A stretch of DNA of 64,000 nucleotides from contig JACGZH010000003.1 of assembly GCA_014706385.1 (NCBI GenBank), positions 558,001 through 622,000 on the forward strand, given 5' to 3'. Under the pieces are notes generated by a model. The model searched no databases. It saw only the letters and a list, made by a program, of their open reading frames with translations, and was not told the origin of the DNA. Of this stretch, positions 12,901 through 25,435 are shown piece by piece. The position numbers and the translations under genes were made by a program. The stretch comes from Phaffia rhodozyma. Lineage: Eukaryota; Basidiomycota; Tremellomycetes; Cystofilobasidiales; Mrakiaceae. Each line of letters starts with the position of its first letter. Within the stretch, counting starts at the first letter, position 1.

Positions 12901-15900
12901 CTACTCCCATCCTGTTCCATCAGGTGAAGGCGATCGATCCTGCGTTTGTGTAGATATATGGGTGTGGGAACGGAGATGATCACTAAGAAGCAATCTGAGA
13001 CGATATGTTTCCGGCCCTTCTTCCTCTTCCTCTTCCCCTGCGACACCATAGTCTTCTCGTTTGCGTTTCGCCATCCAAGACACCGAAGAATCCTGACTTG
13101 CTCCAATCGGATTTGTTTCAACTGATGCAGGATCATCAAGGAAAGTGTTCATGAGAAGCTTGACGCGTTGAGTTGATTCTCCAGGGTATTCAGGCGCGGA
13201 CTCTGATTCAAAATTGAGGTCCGAATTAAATTCAAAGTTAGGATCGCCTAATGTGCCTTCGACATCATCTTCGTCTGTGAGCTCGAGATGACTTTGGACT
13301 GCAATTCGGTCAAAACCTTCTTCCTCATCCTCTATCGATTTGGCTTCAGACTCAGGGTCATGGTTTGTAGTTGATTTTGGTTGTGGAGTAGAGGAAGAGC
13401 TATATTGAGAAGCTGCTAATGGATGCTTGAGTTTCTGTCTCGCAGGACCCTCTAAAGGCGACGAAGGAGCCGGGGATGAAGGTGCCGGTCGTTCGCTAAT
13501 CACTGGAGGAAGTCTCTGAACAGGTCGACTGGGCCGATAAGGAGCCATCATCTCTGAGATTGTCTTCCTTGGCCTTATGGACGGCGGATAGTTAACCTCG
13601 TCAGCCCGTCCACTTGAACTGTCTTCGCGATCCTGATAATCAGCGTCGTCATCATACCGATCGGAACTTCCCGACTCATCGAAGTTCTCGTCAGCGCGAC
13701 CTTTTCCTTTCCTCAACGTGTTTGACCGGTCAGACGCAGGTCGTTGTTGAATCGAAGGAGCAGCAGAAGGCACAGAAGGCGAGGGCGAGGGCGACGACGA
13801 AGGCTCGAGAGGAAGTCCTTGCTGAAGACGTCCGATCGTCTTCTGAACAGCGCGTTCCATCCCTAGATGAGCTTGGTTCTTGTAACGCGTCCTCCAACTT
13901 TCCCAAGGGTGATTAAATGCCCATGGTCTAGGTTTTTCAGGTTTGTACTGAGGATGCTTGTGTCAGCATTGCTCGACCTCGTTCTCCCAAACAAGATATA
14001 CGAATATATTGATAGTGTGGACTTACGGATGTACTAACGAGGAGCTGATACAGCTTGTTTCCTTTATCCCCTATTCTTTGACCTCGCCTAGGTAATCGTT
14101 CTTGGTCAAAAAGCTCTTGAGCAATGAATTGGACAAGATGTCGATCATCCTCTGCTGTGAACCGGTGACTACTAAACAAGGGGTTGTTCGTAATGAACGG
14201 ACGTTTAGGCAAGGTGGCATTGATCCAGGGATGAATATGATAGAAACATTGAACAAACTTGGAGCGACCATCTGGAACAGGAGTATGACTTGGTTGGTCT
14301 ATTGGCAACCGAGCAATCTCCCCCAACTCTACACAGGTTGTGACCCAATCATATGAGAGCACGTATCTAGATCGATCATGAGAGTACACGTGAATGATAT
14401 CCAGTGTTTCCTTATCCGCTGAACCAGGGTCAATGATGAAAATGAATGCATTCTGTCGACGACGAGTGACGAGACCTCCATATGACTATAAGGACACGTT
14501 ATGAACGGAACGATCAGTTGAACGAATCAATAGGGCAAGCAGGAAGAACAAGAGAATCGTCTATCAATATAGATTCTGACTGACTAAAATCATTTTTTCC
14601 AACTTCAACCTCTCCGGAACTTTGTCAGCTAACCAACATGCCAGCATACCTCCTTGATCGCCATAAGGTTCAGTCTCATTCTTCTTTTTGACAAAAACCG
14701 GGACTTGACTCTCCATCAGACATGTTTTCAGCAGCTTTTTCTCCTGTAAACAAAAGAAAACCCAGTGCCATGGACGAAGATTTGCTTCCGGATTCCCATC
14801 GGTTGTTGTAGGCCCTGAAGGATGTGTTGGGTGATGAGGATCAAAAAGTATGATATCGGCCTGAGAGGCAGGTACCAATCGACCGCCGCTTGTCTGTTTG
14901 TTGATGAGGAGCGGGAAGGATATTCAGATGGATGAATGATTTAGAGGACGCACATACACATAGGAAAATATGGGCCAACGTTACTCACACTAATCTGTTG
15001 AGCTAGGCGGTCTCTGATACTCTCAGGAATGGCTTCATCTATATATATATCCCAAGGTTGATAATGCTTATCGTAAAAAACTGGTTTTGAGAGTTTGACC
15101 TGGATATGAATTCGCAGCGGAGACAGTATATACGTGCGATCAAAATTTGCTGAGCTTTGAAGCGCAACAGCGGACATAATCATGGTAAAGTGTTTAAAGG
15201 GTAGTTCTTACAGGTCGTTCAAGCACAGACGGCGAATTTCTATTTGATGAATCTTTAGCCACCGAAGAGATACGCTCAGGACTCACTTCCTTCAAAGCGG
15301 TAGGAGTTGACTATGATAAGCAGAAGAAACAGTGAAGGCACTTCAGATGCGATGCGAAACAGAACGGTCCAGCAAAATGACATACCGATAATTTATCGGT
15401 CCCATGTTCGCCATTGTCAAGAGCTAGTTCATTTGCTGGCTCGACAGTTGACTTGGCTGCACGGCTAGTGCGTGATAGCTCGAAGAAGAGTAACATAAAA
15501 TCTCGGAGCGAGTGTGAGAGTATACCTTCACGAGAATCTACAAGTCTGTTGACCCTATCTGACGTCTTCTTGGGAATATTCCTTCCTGTGATGATACGGG
15601 TGGGGTGCATGTCCAATTCAACAACTTGCCTGAACAAACGAAACAAGACGAGGTCATCAACGCGTTGATTTGAGGATTCCGCAAGTAAAGATTCAATCAG
15701 TCAGAAGAGGTTCCAGCCGAGACGGTTCCTTGACAAAGAAAGTGTGGAACGAACCCTCCGACCAGTTCCACCATCATCTTTGCTGTTTCAAGCGGTTGAT
15801 CGTTGAATGAGCCGACAAAGGTAAATCGCTCGCCATGGAAAATGTTTGCGCTGAACCCGACCGGCAGTCGGGGTATTCGCATGTGCTGAGAGAAGCAAAA

Positions 15901-16299
15901 ACATGTAATGAGAAAGAGGTCAGCTCATTCGATGTACCCTCGGATCAATTGAATCGAGAGAGACATCGATGTGTGTGATGGCCAAACGATCTCTAATCAA
16001 CCGTATGAAGGAAGGTTAAGATTGATCGACTGACCGTTCCTCTTCTTTGCTCAACTTGGGTCATTGATTGCCGAAACGCTTGACTGATCAGCAAGACTTG
16101 TTCATCCTCATATACTGATCCTTTTCGTTGTTTGGTAAGACGGTTTCGAGCTCTATTTAATGACCCGTCTTTGTCTTGACTAGCTGGGTCAACCTGTTGA
16201 ACGTAAGATCGTCACCGTAGCCCAACTGACGCGTCAGAACACGAGGAAGCCGACGCGCTCGAGGAGAGGGGTAGAGCGCGAACATACGACTCTTGCCAT
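12901..16299 (-). CDS. RAP1: RAP1-like telomere protein with BRCT and Myb-like domains
   Basis: Probable shelterin-type telomere protein. The first exon encodes only MARV (16299-16288), followed by a basic stretch. Next comes a BRCT-like block with IFHGERFTFVGSFNDQPLE and MMVELVGGFVPHFL (about 15750-15880). A second block, typical of RAP1, reads KPVFYDKHYQPWDIYIDEAI, then RLVPASQADIILFDP (about 14830-15090). A further segment, YGGLVTRRRQNAFIFI then RYVLSYDWVTTCVELGEI, looks like the rest of a BRCT repeat (14280-14490). The Myb-like domain follows: FTAEDDRHLVQFIAQELF, GNKLYQLLV and HPWESWRTRYKN (13860-14170). The C-terminal 300 residues are Ser/Pro-rich and acidic, and no RCT domain is obvious. 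Some N-terminal exon joins are inferred. An alternative reading is a BRCT protein of unknown role, but the Myb motif favours RAP1. Confidence 0.75.
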
Positions 16300-16575
16300 G
16301 AGTGATGCCCGATCGAATTAATAATCGCGTTTTGATGGAAAGATAGAGCGTATTGTGTTCTTTTAGACGTAGATTTGCCTCTGGCGGGATGACCGTCGGA
16401 TCACAGAGATGCTGAGAGGAGTCTTGAAGATCATCAGCTTTCAGAGTTGCCGAAGACGCGCAGCTTCAGGAAATCAACAACGCGATTTCCTTCTTTCTCT
16501 CCTCTCAGCCATCCTCTCCAGACCGTTTCGTCGTTCTTGTTCTTCTTCCTCTCTTTCTATATCACCTAGACAGGC
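16300..16575. promoter_or_regulatory. Short divergent promoter between RAP1-like gene and shugoshin
   Basis: Only 276 bp separate the two start codons. It contains partial MCB-like cores (GACGCG near 16454, ACGCGA near 16480) and a pyrimidine-rich leader before the shugoshin start. Shared regulation is possible but is only inferred. Confidence 0.4.
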
Positions 16576-19500
16576 ATGCCATCTCCTTCAAAGGTGGGAG
16601 CAAAGAAACCGCGGTATCTTATTGGTCTGTCTCGCTGTTCTATGAATAAACTCATTGTGCGCTTTCACCAGTATCGCTTATTGGTCCCTTCTCGCTTCGT
16701 ACGTGTCTGCTTCCTTGTCTTTCCTATGACATGTTTCGTCGGTAGAGGTCGAACGACTTCGAGAACGGCTTCATGGGATAACGCTCAAGCATAACGATGT
16801 TGTTATCAACAACGTTGCCCATCGACAGAAAATAAAGGAGCTTGAAAATGAAGTTTATGATCTTAGAGACGAGGTCATTCGGCTCAGTGAACGAAATATC
16901 AGACTAGAGGCTGAAGTCGGCAGGCTTCGAAAGGTGGAGTTCAAAAGTAAACAGGACAGAAACGGCAGCTTGCAGAATTTTCTGAACAAAGAGGAAGATG
17001 CAAAGGTTCGAAATCAGATTCCAGCTTCTTCGTACCGCTTGGCTTGGATGCAGATGTTCTGTCAAGCTCACGCTCTCTTGTCTTTGTTCTTTTAGATCCT
17101 CCTTCATGTCCTTTCTACTCTGATCGTCTCCGCACCCGCTCTTACCGTATTGAGAGACGAAATCTTATCAAACGTTGCTCCTTCTCCACCGAGCAGCACT
17201 TCGCCTCTGCTCAATAGGTCCGCTTTACCAACTCCCTTGTCACCTCACCAACCGTTTGCTTACTGGCAGCCGAAACTAAACCCGCAAGGGACCGTCAAAG
17301 CTTCGGCGAGCCCGGTAGGTATCGACAACACATTGAAAGAGGAAGACGAACCGTCAGAAGATTTTGCGCAACCTGGGTCGGTACACTTTCTGCAAAAACC
17401 GCTTGCCATAACGAGGCTTTCCTAATTTGTGATTTAACTGATCGAGAATGACTGTTATGATTTGGTGTACATATCAGATCCCTGTACATGGCGTTAAATC
17501 AACAGACCGTGGAACCTCCATCCTCTTCAACCTCGCTATCATCTATTGCCTCATCTTCTAGCTCTCGTTCGCTTTCCCAAGAAGCGTACCAGCCTCTGAA
17601 CCCACCTCCGACCCAATCCGCTGTCCTTGCTCGTTCTCAATCTCGGTCTTCCCGAGCGGCTAGACGTTCCTCGGGATTTCTCCTTCCTCCAGGTCCTAAT
17701 CCAACTCAACAGAGAACTGAATCAGGACTTCCTTCAAATTCGACTTCACAAAGCGCGTTTCAATCCTCGTCGGGAGGATCTGAGGCTCGGTCTACTGCAG
17801 AATTATCGGCGCATAAATCCAAAGGGCTCGAGAAGGGAGACGTTCTGGGTGAATGGGAGACGGTTGAGGTCAAGCAAGAGCCTTTAGATGAAGCGAGGTT
17901 TCTCAACGCTCTCAATGGGGAGATGATAAAGAAAACAGTTCGCGTGGGGGATGTCGAACTGTTCGATGAAATATCGCCAGAGGACGAGGATAAGAAGACT
18001 GTAGAAACAACGATCGGCCGGGCTGTTGTGCCTTCTATCCCGATGGAGCTCACTCAGAGACCTACTTTGACTAAACCCGTTGCGTTAGCCATCCGAAAGG
18101 GTATGTCATCAGGATCACTAGAAAATTGTAGATCAACTTCTCAGTCTCTCTTACAATCGACACCGGTTTCAAACGTCACTGATTCAAACACTTCTCGGCT
18201 CAAATCAACTTTAACTGCACCTCCCTTTGAAGGTTCTTCTGTTAGCAAGATGATCAAACCACCGTCAACGGCCACAAAGTCTCTTGTTCTTCCATTAATC
18301 GCCTCTAATGTACCATCTATAGCCGGCTCATCAAGCGCTCCGGTTCTTCCTTCTAACTCGACAACTATTTCTAGATCTTCTGTGTCTAAATCGAAAACCT
18401 CTCTCGTGGGCTCCATGAAACCTCCGAATCCAAAGACAGGTTTCAGTCTAATCTCACATTCGACATCCGCCTCTTCCTCTTCGTCTACCATCTCCGCCGC
18501 TCACACTGTTGTTGCCGAAGAAGGTCCGATCAAACTGAATGGAATTTACAACACAAGTCAAGCCGAATCGAAGGGAGGTTCATCGATGGTGAAGATGAAG
18601 GACGTGGCTGATCAACTAAGGAAAGGCATCGTCGGTCCCATTGATCGAAACTCTCCTCCCGAAAAATCCAAATTGAAAGGAAAGTCGAAGGCCGAGGAAG
18701 AAGAATTCGTAGCCGGAGTAGATATGGATGATATCGGAGTTGGATACAGAGACGATGAAGATCAGGAAGGAGAAGAAGATAGGAGAAGGATGCGACGAAG
18801 GGCATCGCCTGCAACTTACATATCAGAATTTAGACAAGATACAACCTTATCGAGACCCACTCTATATACACCTCCTCCGGAAGATGCACCTTCCGGGACA
18901 ACGATATCCTCTGTACCCTCCAGGTCGGCAAGTTGGAGTACGACGAGCAAATCAACTGAAGAGATTCAAGGAAGGAGGGGAAGGGAACGAAAGAGTGTAA
19001 ACTATAAAGAACCCAGTTTGACGACGTACGTATACGTTTTGCCGTTTCTGTCCTTACCTGTGTTCACTATGTTCCTCTGAGGTTCTCACCCATGACTTTC
19101 CTTTTTTCCATTTTTGTCTTCGGCTTCGTTACCACTTTTTATCAAAAACCAGAAAAATGAGGAAACCAGCAGACGATACAACTTCTAAGCCCAAATCTCG
19201 AAATATCCTTCCTTCATCAAGCCGAGCATCTTCCCAAGAAGTAGAGCACGATCTGCTATCCTCGATGGACGCTAAAAATCCTGCGCTTGTCGTTCCCCGA
19301 AACGACCTGGTCAGACGGAAGAGTTCGTTGCCCAAAAAGCCACCAATCGACAACACCATGACAATTGGACGAACAGGGTCAGGATCTCATGCGAAAATGA
19401 GCTTTTCCGAAGAGGAAGAAGAGGAAGAGCCTGAAGATGAAGACGAAGATGAGGATGATTATGAGGAGATAGACGATAGGGAACCCAAGGCCTATGAGGA

Positions 19501-19846
19501 AATGAGGCCAGAGGCAAGGAGAGATACTGGACGGTACAGTTCGACATCGGTTGATACACAAGAGGTTGGAGGTGATAGTTATGATGAGGAAGACGATGAC
19601 CACGACGGGGCGATTAGAAGGTTGAAGATCATAACTCCTGCTCCTAGAGCCTCTACCTCGTCTTCCTCTTCAACGGCTACTCGACGGAGGGATAGTGGAC
19701 TCACAGCAGGCTCCAAGAAGGGAAGGATTCGAGTACCTTCAGGGGATGAAGACGACGTGGTTAGTAGTCATACTAGCGCAGATACAGCTTCACGAGTATC
19801 TTCTGCTAGGAGACAGAGTAGTAGGAAAACATCCATAGCCGGATAG
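16576..19846 (+). CDS. SGO1: Shugoshin (centromeric cohesion protector)
   Basis: Shugoshins protect cohesin at centromeres by recruiting PP2A. The start at 16576 (MPSPSKVGAKKPRY) leads, after an intron, into a coiled coil: VERLRERLHGITLKHNDVV, IKELENEVYDLRDEVIRL, RNIRLEAEVGRLRK (16745-16935), which matches the N-terminal PP2A/dimerisation helix. A long Ser/Thr-rich middle (exon 17479-19024) follows. The diagnostic SGO C-terminal motif is split by an intron: GRERKSVNYKEPSLTT, then KMRKPADDTTSKPKSR (18978-19200), the histone-H2A-phospho binding element. Joining 17380 to 17479 with a gtcggt donor keeps the frame. After the SGO motif the protein continues about 210 more residues with a strongly acidic tract (19400-19480) and a basic Ser-rich end. 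The first exon junction is the least certain. Confidence 0.88.
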
Positions 19847-20255
19847 ACGACCAGCATTCACGTTGATGGTTGATTCAGAAATTGGCATTGTCTTGTTTTA
19901 TTTTGTCTTGTTCTGTTCCGATTCTTCGTTTCGACGTTTTAGAATTTCCCTTTAGATTCATCGAGGGTTTCGATTCTTTAGAGTGTGTTCTCATAATCTG
20001 TGGGATTCAAGTTTATTGCCATTTACCGTTTTACCATACCCCTCATTCGTCATTTCCGATACCAGTGTGCTCAGCGGCATACTGTCTTGATCTTCGTTCT
20101 CTTACCGTTTACCTTTATTTATTGCGACATATAACCCCTTGCTTTCATGTTGGTATTAATGATTAGATCTATTCATCTCGTGAAGAGATAATTATTTCCT
20201 CAGTAGATCACTGCTAGATCACAAAGTCTTCATCGAAGATGCTTCATTCTATCTT
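19847..20255. other. Convergent intergenic region
   Basis: 3' ends of shugoshin and SYS1. T-rich just after the shugoshin stop. No gene or repeat seen. Confidence 0.5.
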
Positions 20256-21210
20256 CTATCTTCTGTCCTCTCCAATCCCGATCATCTCTAACTCCTCATC
20301 CCCCTCGTTCCTATGATTTCGATCACCCATGAACGCCTGCTGTTGTTCGACATCGAGATTTCCGCTCCAATCACCAATTCCTTCTCTCATTTCTCGGGCG
20401 ACACAGACCTGTTCGGCCCAAACAATCGTTCCGACGGTACAAGTCGTCATGACGATCCAGAAAAAGATTGAACTAGGGAAATGAGCGGAGTAATATATGG
20501 TGAGGAGGATGTGGTTGAAGGTAAATGAGGCCGCGTGATCTAGAATATGGGTCGGACGTCGAACGAAGTGATGCAAGAACAAAACGCTACAAAAGTTTGT
20601 TTCATCACAATCAGCATATACAATTGAAGCGATATTTTTTTCATAGGCCAAGAAATCACAGAGAGTCTTCAGAGAATACCGATTTATGTTTTCTAAGATG
20701 TAGAGGAACAGATGACTTACTCAACACACGAAGCTATCCCCCAGGCACCGGCTATCACCCAACCTCTTTTCGAATCTGCTTGTCCATCCCATTCATGAAC
20801 CCAGTCCCTCACAAACTCGTTGCTGCCATCACTCTCATCATATAAACCACCTGCACTGCCTGCAGCTCCAACACCAACAAGTTTTCCACCACTCCACGCG
20901 CCTCCGAACATGTCCATCCATCCGGCCGATGAAGGAGTCGAGGCTGGCAAGCTGAAAGTCGGTTGACCAGCGATCTCACGCCAATCCATTATGATGGACA
21001 CCGTTGCGGGACCTCCTTCATGAATGAGAAAGTTAGGAGATGTAAAAGCAGAGAGAAGGGGCGGGAGGAACAGTGCTAGGGTGAGGTAGTGAAGGGATTG
21101 CAGGGAGATGATCTGATAGAAACCGACAACAGGATATCCGTCGAGATAAGCTTATATATCGATAGATCAAAGACAACTGTATGCGAATGGAAGGAAGACG
21201 TACTTGACAT
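20256..21210 (-). CDS. SYS1: SYS1-family Golgi membrane protein
   Basis: Small multi-spanning Golgi protein; yeast Sys1 recruits the Arl3 GTPase to the trans-Golgi. The start at 21210 gives MS, then after an intron TYLDGYPVVGFYQIISLQSL, continuing HYLTLALFLPPLLSAF, which is the conserved first membrane segment with the QI-LQ-L-YL pattern. A loop of about 60 residues, longer than in yeast, contains Gly/Ala-rich sequence. GWVIAGAWGIASCVD and VLFLHHFVRRPTHILDHAAS follow, then NHILLTIYYSAHFPSSIFFW and TVGTIVWAEQVCVAREMREG, the last segments. The tail is short and acidic. Four membrane helices are expected. Convergent with shugoshin, divergent from the COA8-like gene. Confidence 0.85.
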
Positions 21211-21687
21211 ATTATTCTATTTGTTGAGAGAGTTCATGAGTATCCCATGATGAAAAGATAAAGTCAGAATATACGGTCACTTCTGAAACTACCAGAAGAC
21301 GCGACCAGACAGGAGCAAGGTACAAACAGGATGGGATCCCATCCTTGGACCCTTCCGGCCGACATGTTCAATCACTTGAGAACTGATCCAATCGTCGTAT
21401 ACGTTCAAAGGTATAAATATTCGTGCGTTTGAGAGGAGAGAACGATAGTGAAGATGCTGCACTATCGATATTGCTGATGATGAAGGTGATGGTTGCGTTG
21501 TTGAAGGCGGGGAGATATATCTTCACATCCTTTACCCACCAACGTCCATCCTTCGACCGGCCTGTATCGCCAACCTCTATACTTGCACTCACACTCATAC
21601 TTGCACCCGTACTCTCACTCATACCCATACTCTTACCATCAGATAATCAAACGTATACGGCTCAATCATTGTCCACCCTTAGACAAC
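21211..21687. promoter_or_regulatory. Divergent promoter region, SYS1 / COA8-like gene
   Basis: A 477-bp region between opposite start codons. It holds the imperfect ACTCATAC-type tandem repeat described separately. No TATA box was recognised with confidence. An ORF that runs in frame into the COA8-like gene from 21583 is not needed for that protein. Confidence 0.4.
21579..21636 (+). repeat. Imperfect ACTCATAC-like tandem repeat
   Basis: Units resembling actcatac, acttgcac and actctcac follow one another just upstream of the COA8-like start codon. They probably lie in the 5' untranslated region. Low-complexity, no known function. Confidence 0.6.
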
Positions 21688-22688
21688 ATGCCTCTTCGTG
21701 GTTTGCTCAAAGTCTTTGGTTCCAAGGGTACAGCAGCCCGATCGTTGCCTCGGTCGAAGAGAGCTCAAATCCAGGTCGACTACAACAAGCCTCATGTGGA
21801 TCTCGTAGGCCCGTACGTTCATCCTCTCCTGCATTCCCTCATTTGGTGTCTCTCATAAGGTTTAGCGCGAACATGTGTACCGAAGAAATGTCTCTCGTTC
21901 TGCATCGACACTATTCTTTTCGTATTGCCGAAATGCAACAGGCCGGATCCGATATCAAATATTCGTCCTATCCGATACAAACAAACGTCGATTCCACCAC
22001 AGCCCTCAATTTCTCGCCCAACACCAACACCAGCTCCTCCTCCTCCCCCACCACCAGCGTCATTTTCCAATCTCCCTGCGACGTCTTTGTCAAGAGAGAC
22101 TCTTCCTCTAGCGTTTTTACCTCGCAAAGACCAGTTTTATGCCGAGAATGAGTTCCCAGCTGAAGGCGATGAGACACACCTTCAGCGGGTTTACCGAAGG
22201 GAGAGGGAAGCTTTGGATGAGTGGAGCAATCGATTCTGGGTTAGTTTATTTTTCAAATTTAAGTCCGGTCCTCTCTGTGAAGCATAGACTTTTATCAACT
22301 TGTCTTTTCTTTGATCAAAATCCATTTTCTTATTTTTTGTGCTTCACAGACTCAAAACAACATAGCATATCATCAGCAAAAATCAGATGCGCTATCTACT
22401 TTACCTCCTCAGTCTAATCCGCCAACAGCAGAGGAGGAAGAAGCCAGAGAAAAATGTATAGACGATTTCCATAAACGCTGGGTCGAAGATGGCGCGGTTG
22501 AGCACAAAAGATGGATGATCAAGGTACAGCAAGAAGCCTTTTCTTTTCTTTCACCATTTGATTTTTCTTGCGTTCGAACCAAATGAGATTTTTGACGATG
22601 TTCATTTGCCATATGATTGAAATAATAACAGTGGTGGTCGGAGACTGCAAGACTTCTTCGGCAGTGGTTCCAACTTCAAAGATCATGA
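21688..22688 (+). CDS. COA8/APOPT1-family mitochondrial protein
   Basis: Member of the COA8 (APOPT1) family, mitochondrial matrix proteins that protect cytochrome c oxidase assembly. The start at 21688 gives MPLRGLLKVFGSKGTAARSL, a basic, acid-free N-terminus suited to mitochondrial import. Removing an intron after LVGP joins it to PDPISNIRPIRYKQT, the family hallmark (VGPPD-SN-RP). A proline-rich linker follows, then FLPRKDQFYAENEFP, a charged segment YRREREALDEWSNRFW and, after the next intron, TQNNIAYHQQK, matching the conserved W-FW-N-F helices. DFHKRWVEDGAVEHKRWM and a last exon ETARLLRQWFQLQRS end the protein. Four introns. The polyproline linker (about 22030-22075) is an expansion not seen in animal COA8. 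Confidence 0.75.
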
Positions 22689-23027
22689 TTTCTGAGAATG
22701 ATCGATGCGCAGTTCTGCTATCTTTCTTCTTACTTCCACGCTCCACAATCACACGAATATTTGATTGCAATTCATCAGAAGTGTAACAAAGTCTAAAACG
22801 AAGACAATCTAGAGCAAGACACTTGGAAAGGCAATCTATAGATGAACAGAATATTTTTGAATATTGTAGATGTTCTTTTTTGTTATCTTGAGATATTTAA
22901 AGAAAGCAGTGGGGGTTATGGACATGAAAGTGACCTGATACTGATATAGACGATCAGGCAAGAGAGAAGGAGTGTAGGCGAATGAAGAATGATGACAATA
23001 GAAGGGTTTGATATGCAAGACCTTTAA
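22689..23027. other. Convergent intergenic region
   Basis: 3' ends of the COA8-like gene and the phosphoacetylglucosamine mutase gene. AT-rich. Nothing recognisable inside. Confidence 0.5.
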
Positions 23028-25177
23028 TCACAAGCCTGCACTTTCCTCAACGATTTGAGATACTCGGGATGCAAGCTCTTTTGGAGAGAAAACGACCCAA
23101 GAGCCGGACAAAAAAAAACATTTGAGTCAGTTTCCAGCACAATACATGCAGAAGGAACAGAATAAGGTTTTCTGCTTGACACACCTTCGACATGGGTCCT
23201 GCTGACGGCCTCTGCATACACCCTCACGCAATCCTCCGTTCCACTTGGCCTGACGAACGCTCGTCCACCCTCATATTTTCTCACCTCTTGATCGATTTTA
23301 GCCTGGACGCCCGCAGGCGTCACCAGTCTCCTCTCCGCGTCTTTTGTAGTGAACGCGTTTCGGTCAGGTACGCTTACTTTTACCAATCGGTTTGGCAAGT
23401 CAAGATACGACGCATCCCACTCTCTCGGTCCCCAGCCTCGGTGGATAAGAATTGTGCAGGCCAGTAGGAGATCAGACAGGGAATCTCCAACGGTTTGGTT
23501 GATCAATAGAGACAAATTTTGGAGATGCGAAAGCGCGGTAGCTTGGGCGGGTGTTCGCGGTCTGTAAGTGGACAAGAGGTGAAGGAAGGAAGGCGAGAAC
23601 AGAACAGTTCCATGTCCATTAGCTTCGAAATAGACACCAATGTCATACCGTTCAGCCGCGTGATGAAGGTGTTTGACACCGGTAGGCACGCAAGCAACTG
23701 GCAGGCGCTGTTTCATTGAGGAGAGAAGAACGAGTCAGCACTTGATGAACGATGAATAAATAGCGACTGAAAGTAACAGTAAGTTTACCTCGGAAAGATA
23801 TTTAGTCGAGCTTCCGTTGGCGTAAGCGGTCTGTACTACTCCAACGTTGACTCCTCCTTCCTTTGGTCCCTTCTCATCCTCATCTTCATCATCTCCGTCC
23901 TTAGCCTCCCGCTTGAGTCCGGCCTGTTCAACTAAGTCAACCAAAAATCCGGCGGCAAGACCAGCCTGCTTGTCCCCATCCAAAAGCTTGAACGCTCCTG
24001 TCTCATCGTCCAGATAGTAGAATACGATTCGGTCGGCATCACCATCGAACGAGCAGGCAAGTCGTCCTCGTTCGAGTGCTTCGCCCGAGGGAACAAGAAG
24101 AACAGGAGGAAGTTTCTGGTTTGTCTTGACGTAGTCGGCGCCAGACGCATGGTTTAACAAAGAAGCATCATCGATATTGGTAGAAATTGGGCGGAGGGTG
24201 ACGGCAGGAGTAGACGTGAGCGCTCCAAGAGTGGCGATAAAAGCAGTGAGACAAGGGGCTCCCACACCATTAGCACAATCTACTACAAGCGGATAGGGTA
24301 GTGCTTTTTTGTTATCCTGAAAATCGAGCACGGAGTAATCAGGTCAGTACACATGATGACGAAGTCGAGAGCGATGTAGAACACACAGAAGATGAACTAA
24401 CAGTCAATTTCTTGAAAGCCTCGGCTAACTTCTGATAATAGCCTTTGACCGAAGGCACTCCATACTCTTCGTGTCCGCCTTTGCCTCTCGTGTTCATACT
24501 TCTAACGATATGATGCAAGATAGGTGTAGTGATGATACCTTTATCTGCGGAAGCCTCAGACTCATCCTGTTCAAATCCAATCTCCTCTTTGGAAATACCC
24601 ATGGCCTCAAAACCATCACATAATGCTTGGGCGAGCTCTTTGCCAGAAGGTCGAGTATCTCTACCAAACACGACTGACGGCTTGACAGACAGGTCAATCT
24701 TCAGGGTTTTGATCAAACTCTCCAGAGATTTCACGAGGTGCTCTGGAGACGAAGCATTGCAGATGGTAGTTGCATATGCTTCCCAAGCAGATTCAAGCAT
24801 CTCTCCTCGAGGATCAATCAATTTGACTCCATTGTCGGGAGCAGGATTATGGGACGCGGTGATCATTACACCAATGGTTTTCCCACCAAGCTTCTGGGAC
24901 CGGAGAACAGCGATTATAGCAGTTCGGAACAAGGCACAGGGAAGCAAGTTTGCTCTGTCAAGAACAGCACGAAATTTCTTGTCAACATGTTGTTTCTCAA
25001 TCTTTTATCACTTTTCGTGCCTGATGAACACAACTAGAGAGAAAAAGGTTAGTGTCCATATTGAACTACTTACTTTACTCGGAAACCTGCGGTACCATAT
25101 GAGTAGTCGGACGAAGGCTTTGGATACTTTTCGGCCGTCTTGATGATAGCCTCTAAAGGAAGGGAGGGAATGGACAT
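23028..25177 (-). CDS. PCM1: Phosphoacetylglucosamine mutase
   Basis: Converts GlcNAc-6-phosphate to GlcNAc-1-phosphate on the way to UDP-GlcNAc, the precursor for chitin, GPI anchors and N-glycans. The start at 25177 (MSIPSLPLEAIIKTAEKYPK) leads to the family block YGTAGFR. After one intron come FRAVLDRANLLPCALFRTA, the phosphoserine loop in GVMITASHNPAPDNGVKL, FGRDTRPSG, VVDCANGVGAPC, the metal-binding loop SFDGDADRIVFYY, GVYFEANGHGTVLF, and the phosphate-binding AFVRPSGTEDCVRVYAEA. The last exon joins as ELASRVSQIVEESAGL with a stop at 23028-23030. All catalytic elements are present and the length, about 545 residues, is normal. It makes UDP-GlcNAc precursor for the pathway that also feeds the GPI16 enzyme complex encoded near 62000. 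Confidence 0.96.
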
Positions 25178-25435
25178 GCTGGCTTCAGATTGGTTGTGTG
25201 TTGATGGAAAAGAAGGTTGTTCAAAGATGGCGATGATGTTGGCTCTGTCAAATGGGGCTAATGACGAGCTCCTCTGTCACAACGTTGCACAGCTTGGTTG
25301 TGATACAGCACGTGCGTTTGTTGTTTACAGATACATATTATATCGACCAACGTCTCTATCTCTTTCTTTCTCTTTCAAGTTACTATCTAGAATTCTGTGA
25401 AAGGTTGCGCAATTTGTACAGATCAAGCTTCTTTA
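25178..25435. promoter_or_regulatory. Upstream region of PCM1 with a CACGTG box
   Basis: This is the only tandem junction of the window: PCM1 upstream and SEC14-like 3' end. CACGTG lies at 25309-25314. Confidence 0.4.

Noticed and set aside
21423..22151. 242-codon frame across the SYS1/COA8 promoter and gene
   Set aside because: It crosses the tandem repeat and reads the COA8 exons in the wrong frame. Splicing gives the conserved VGPPDPISNIRP block instead.
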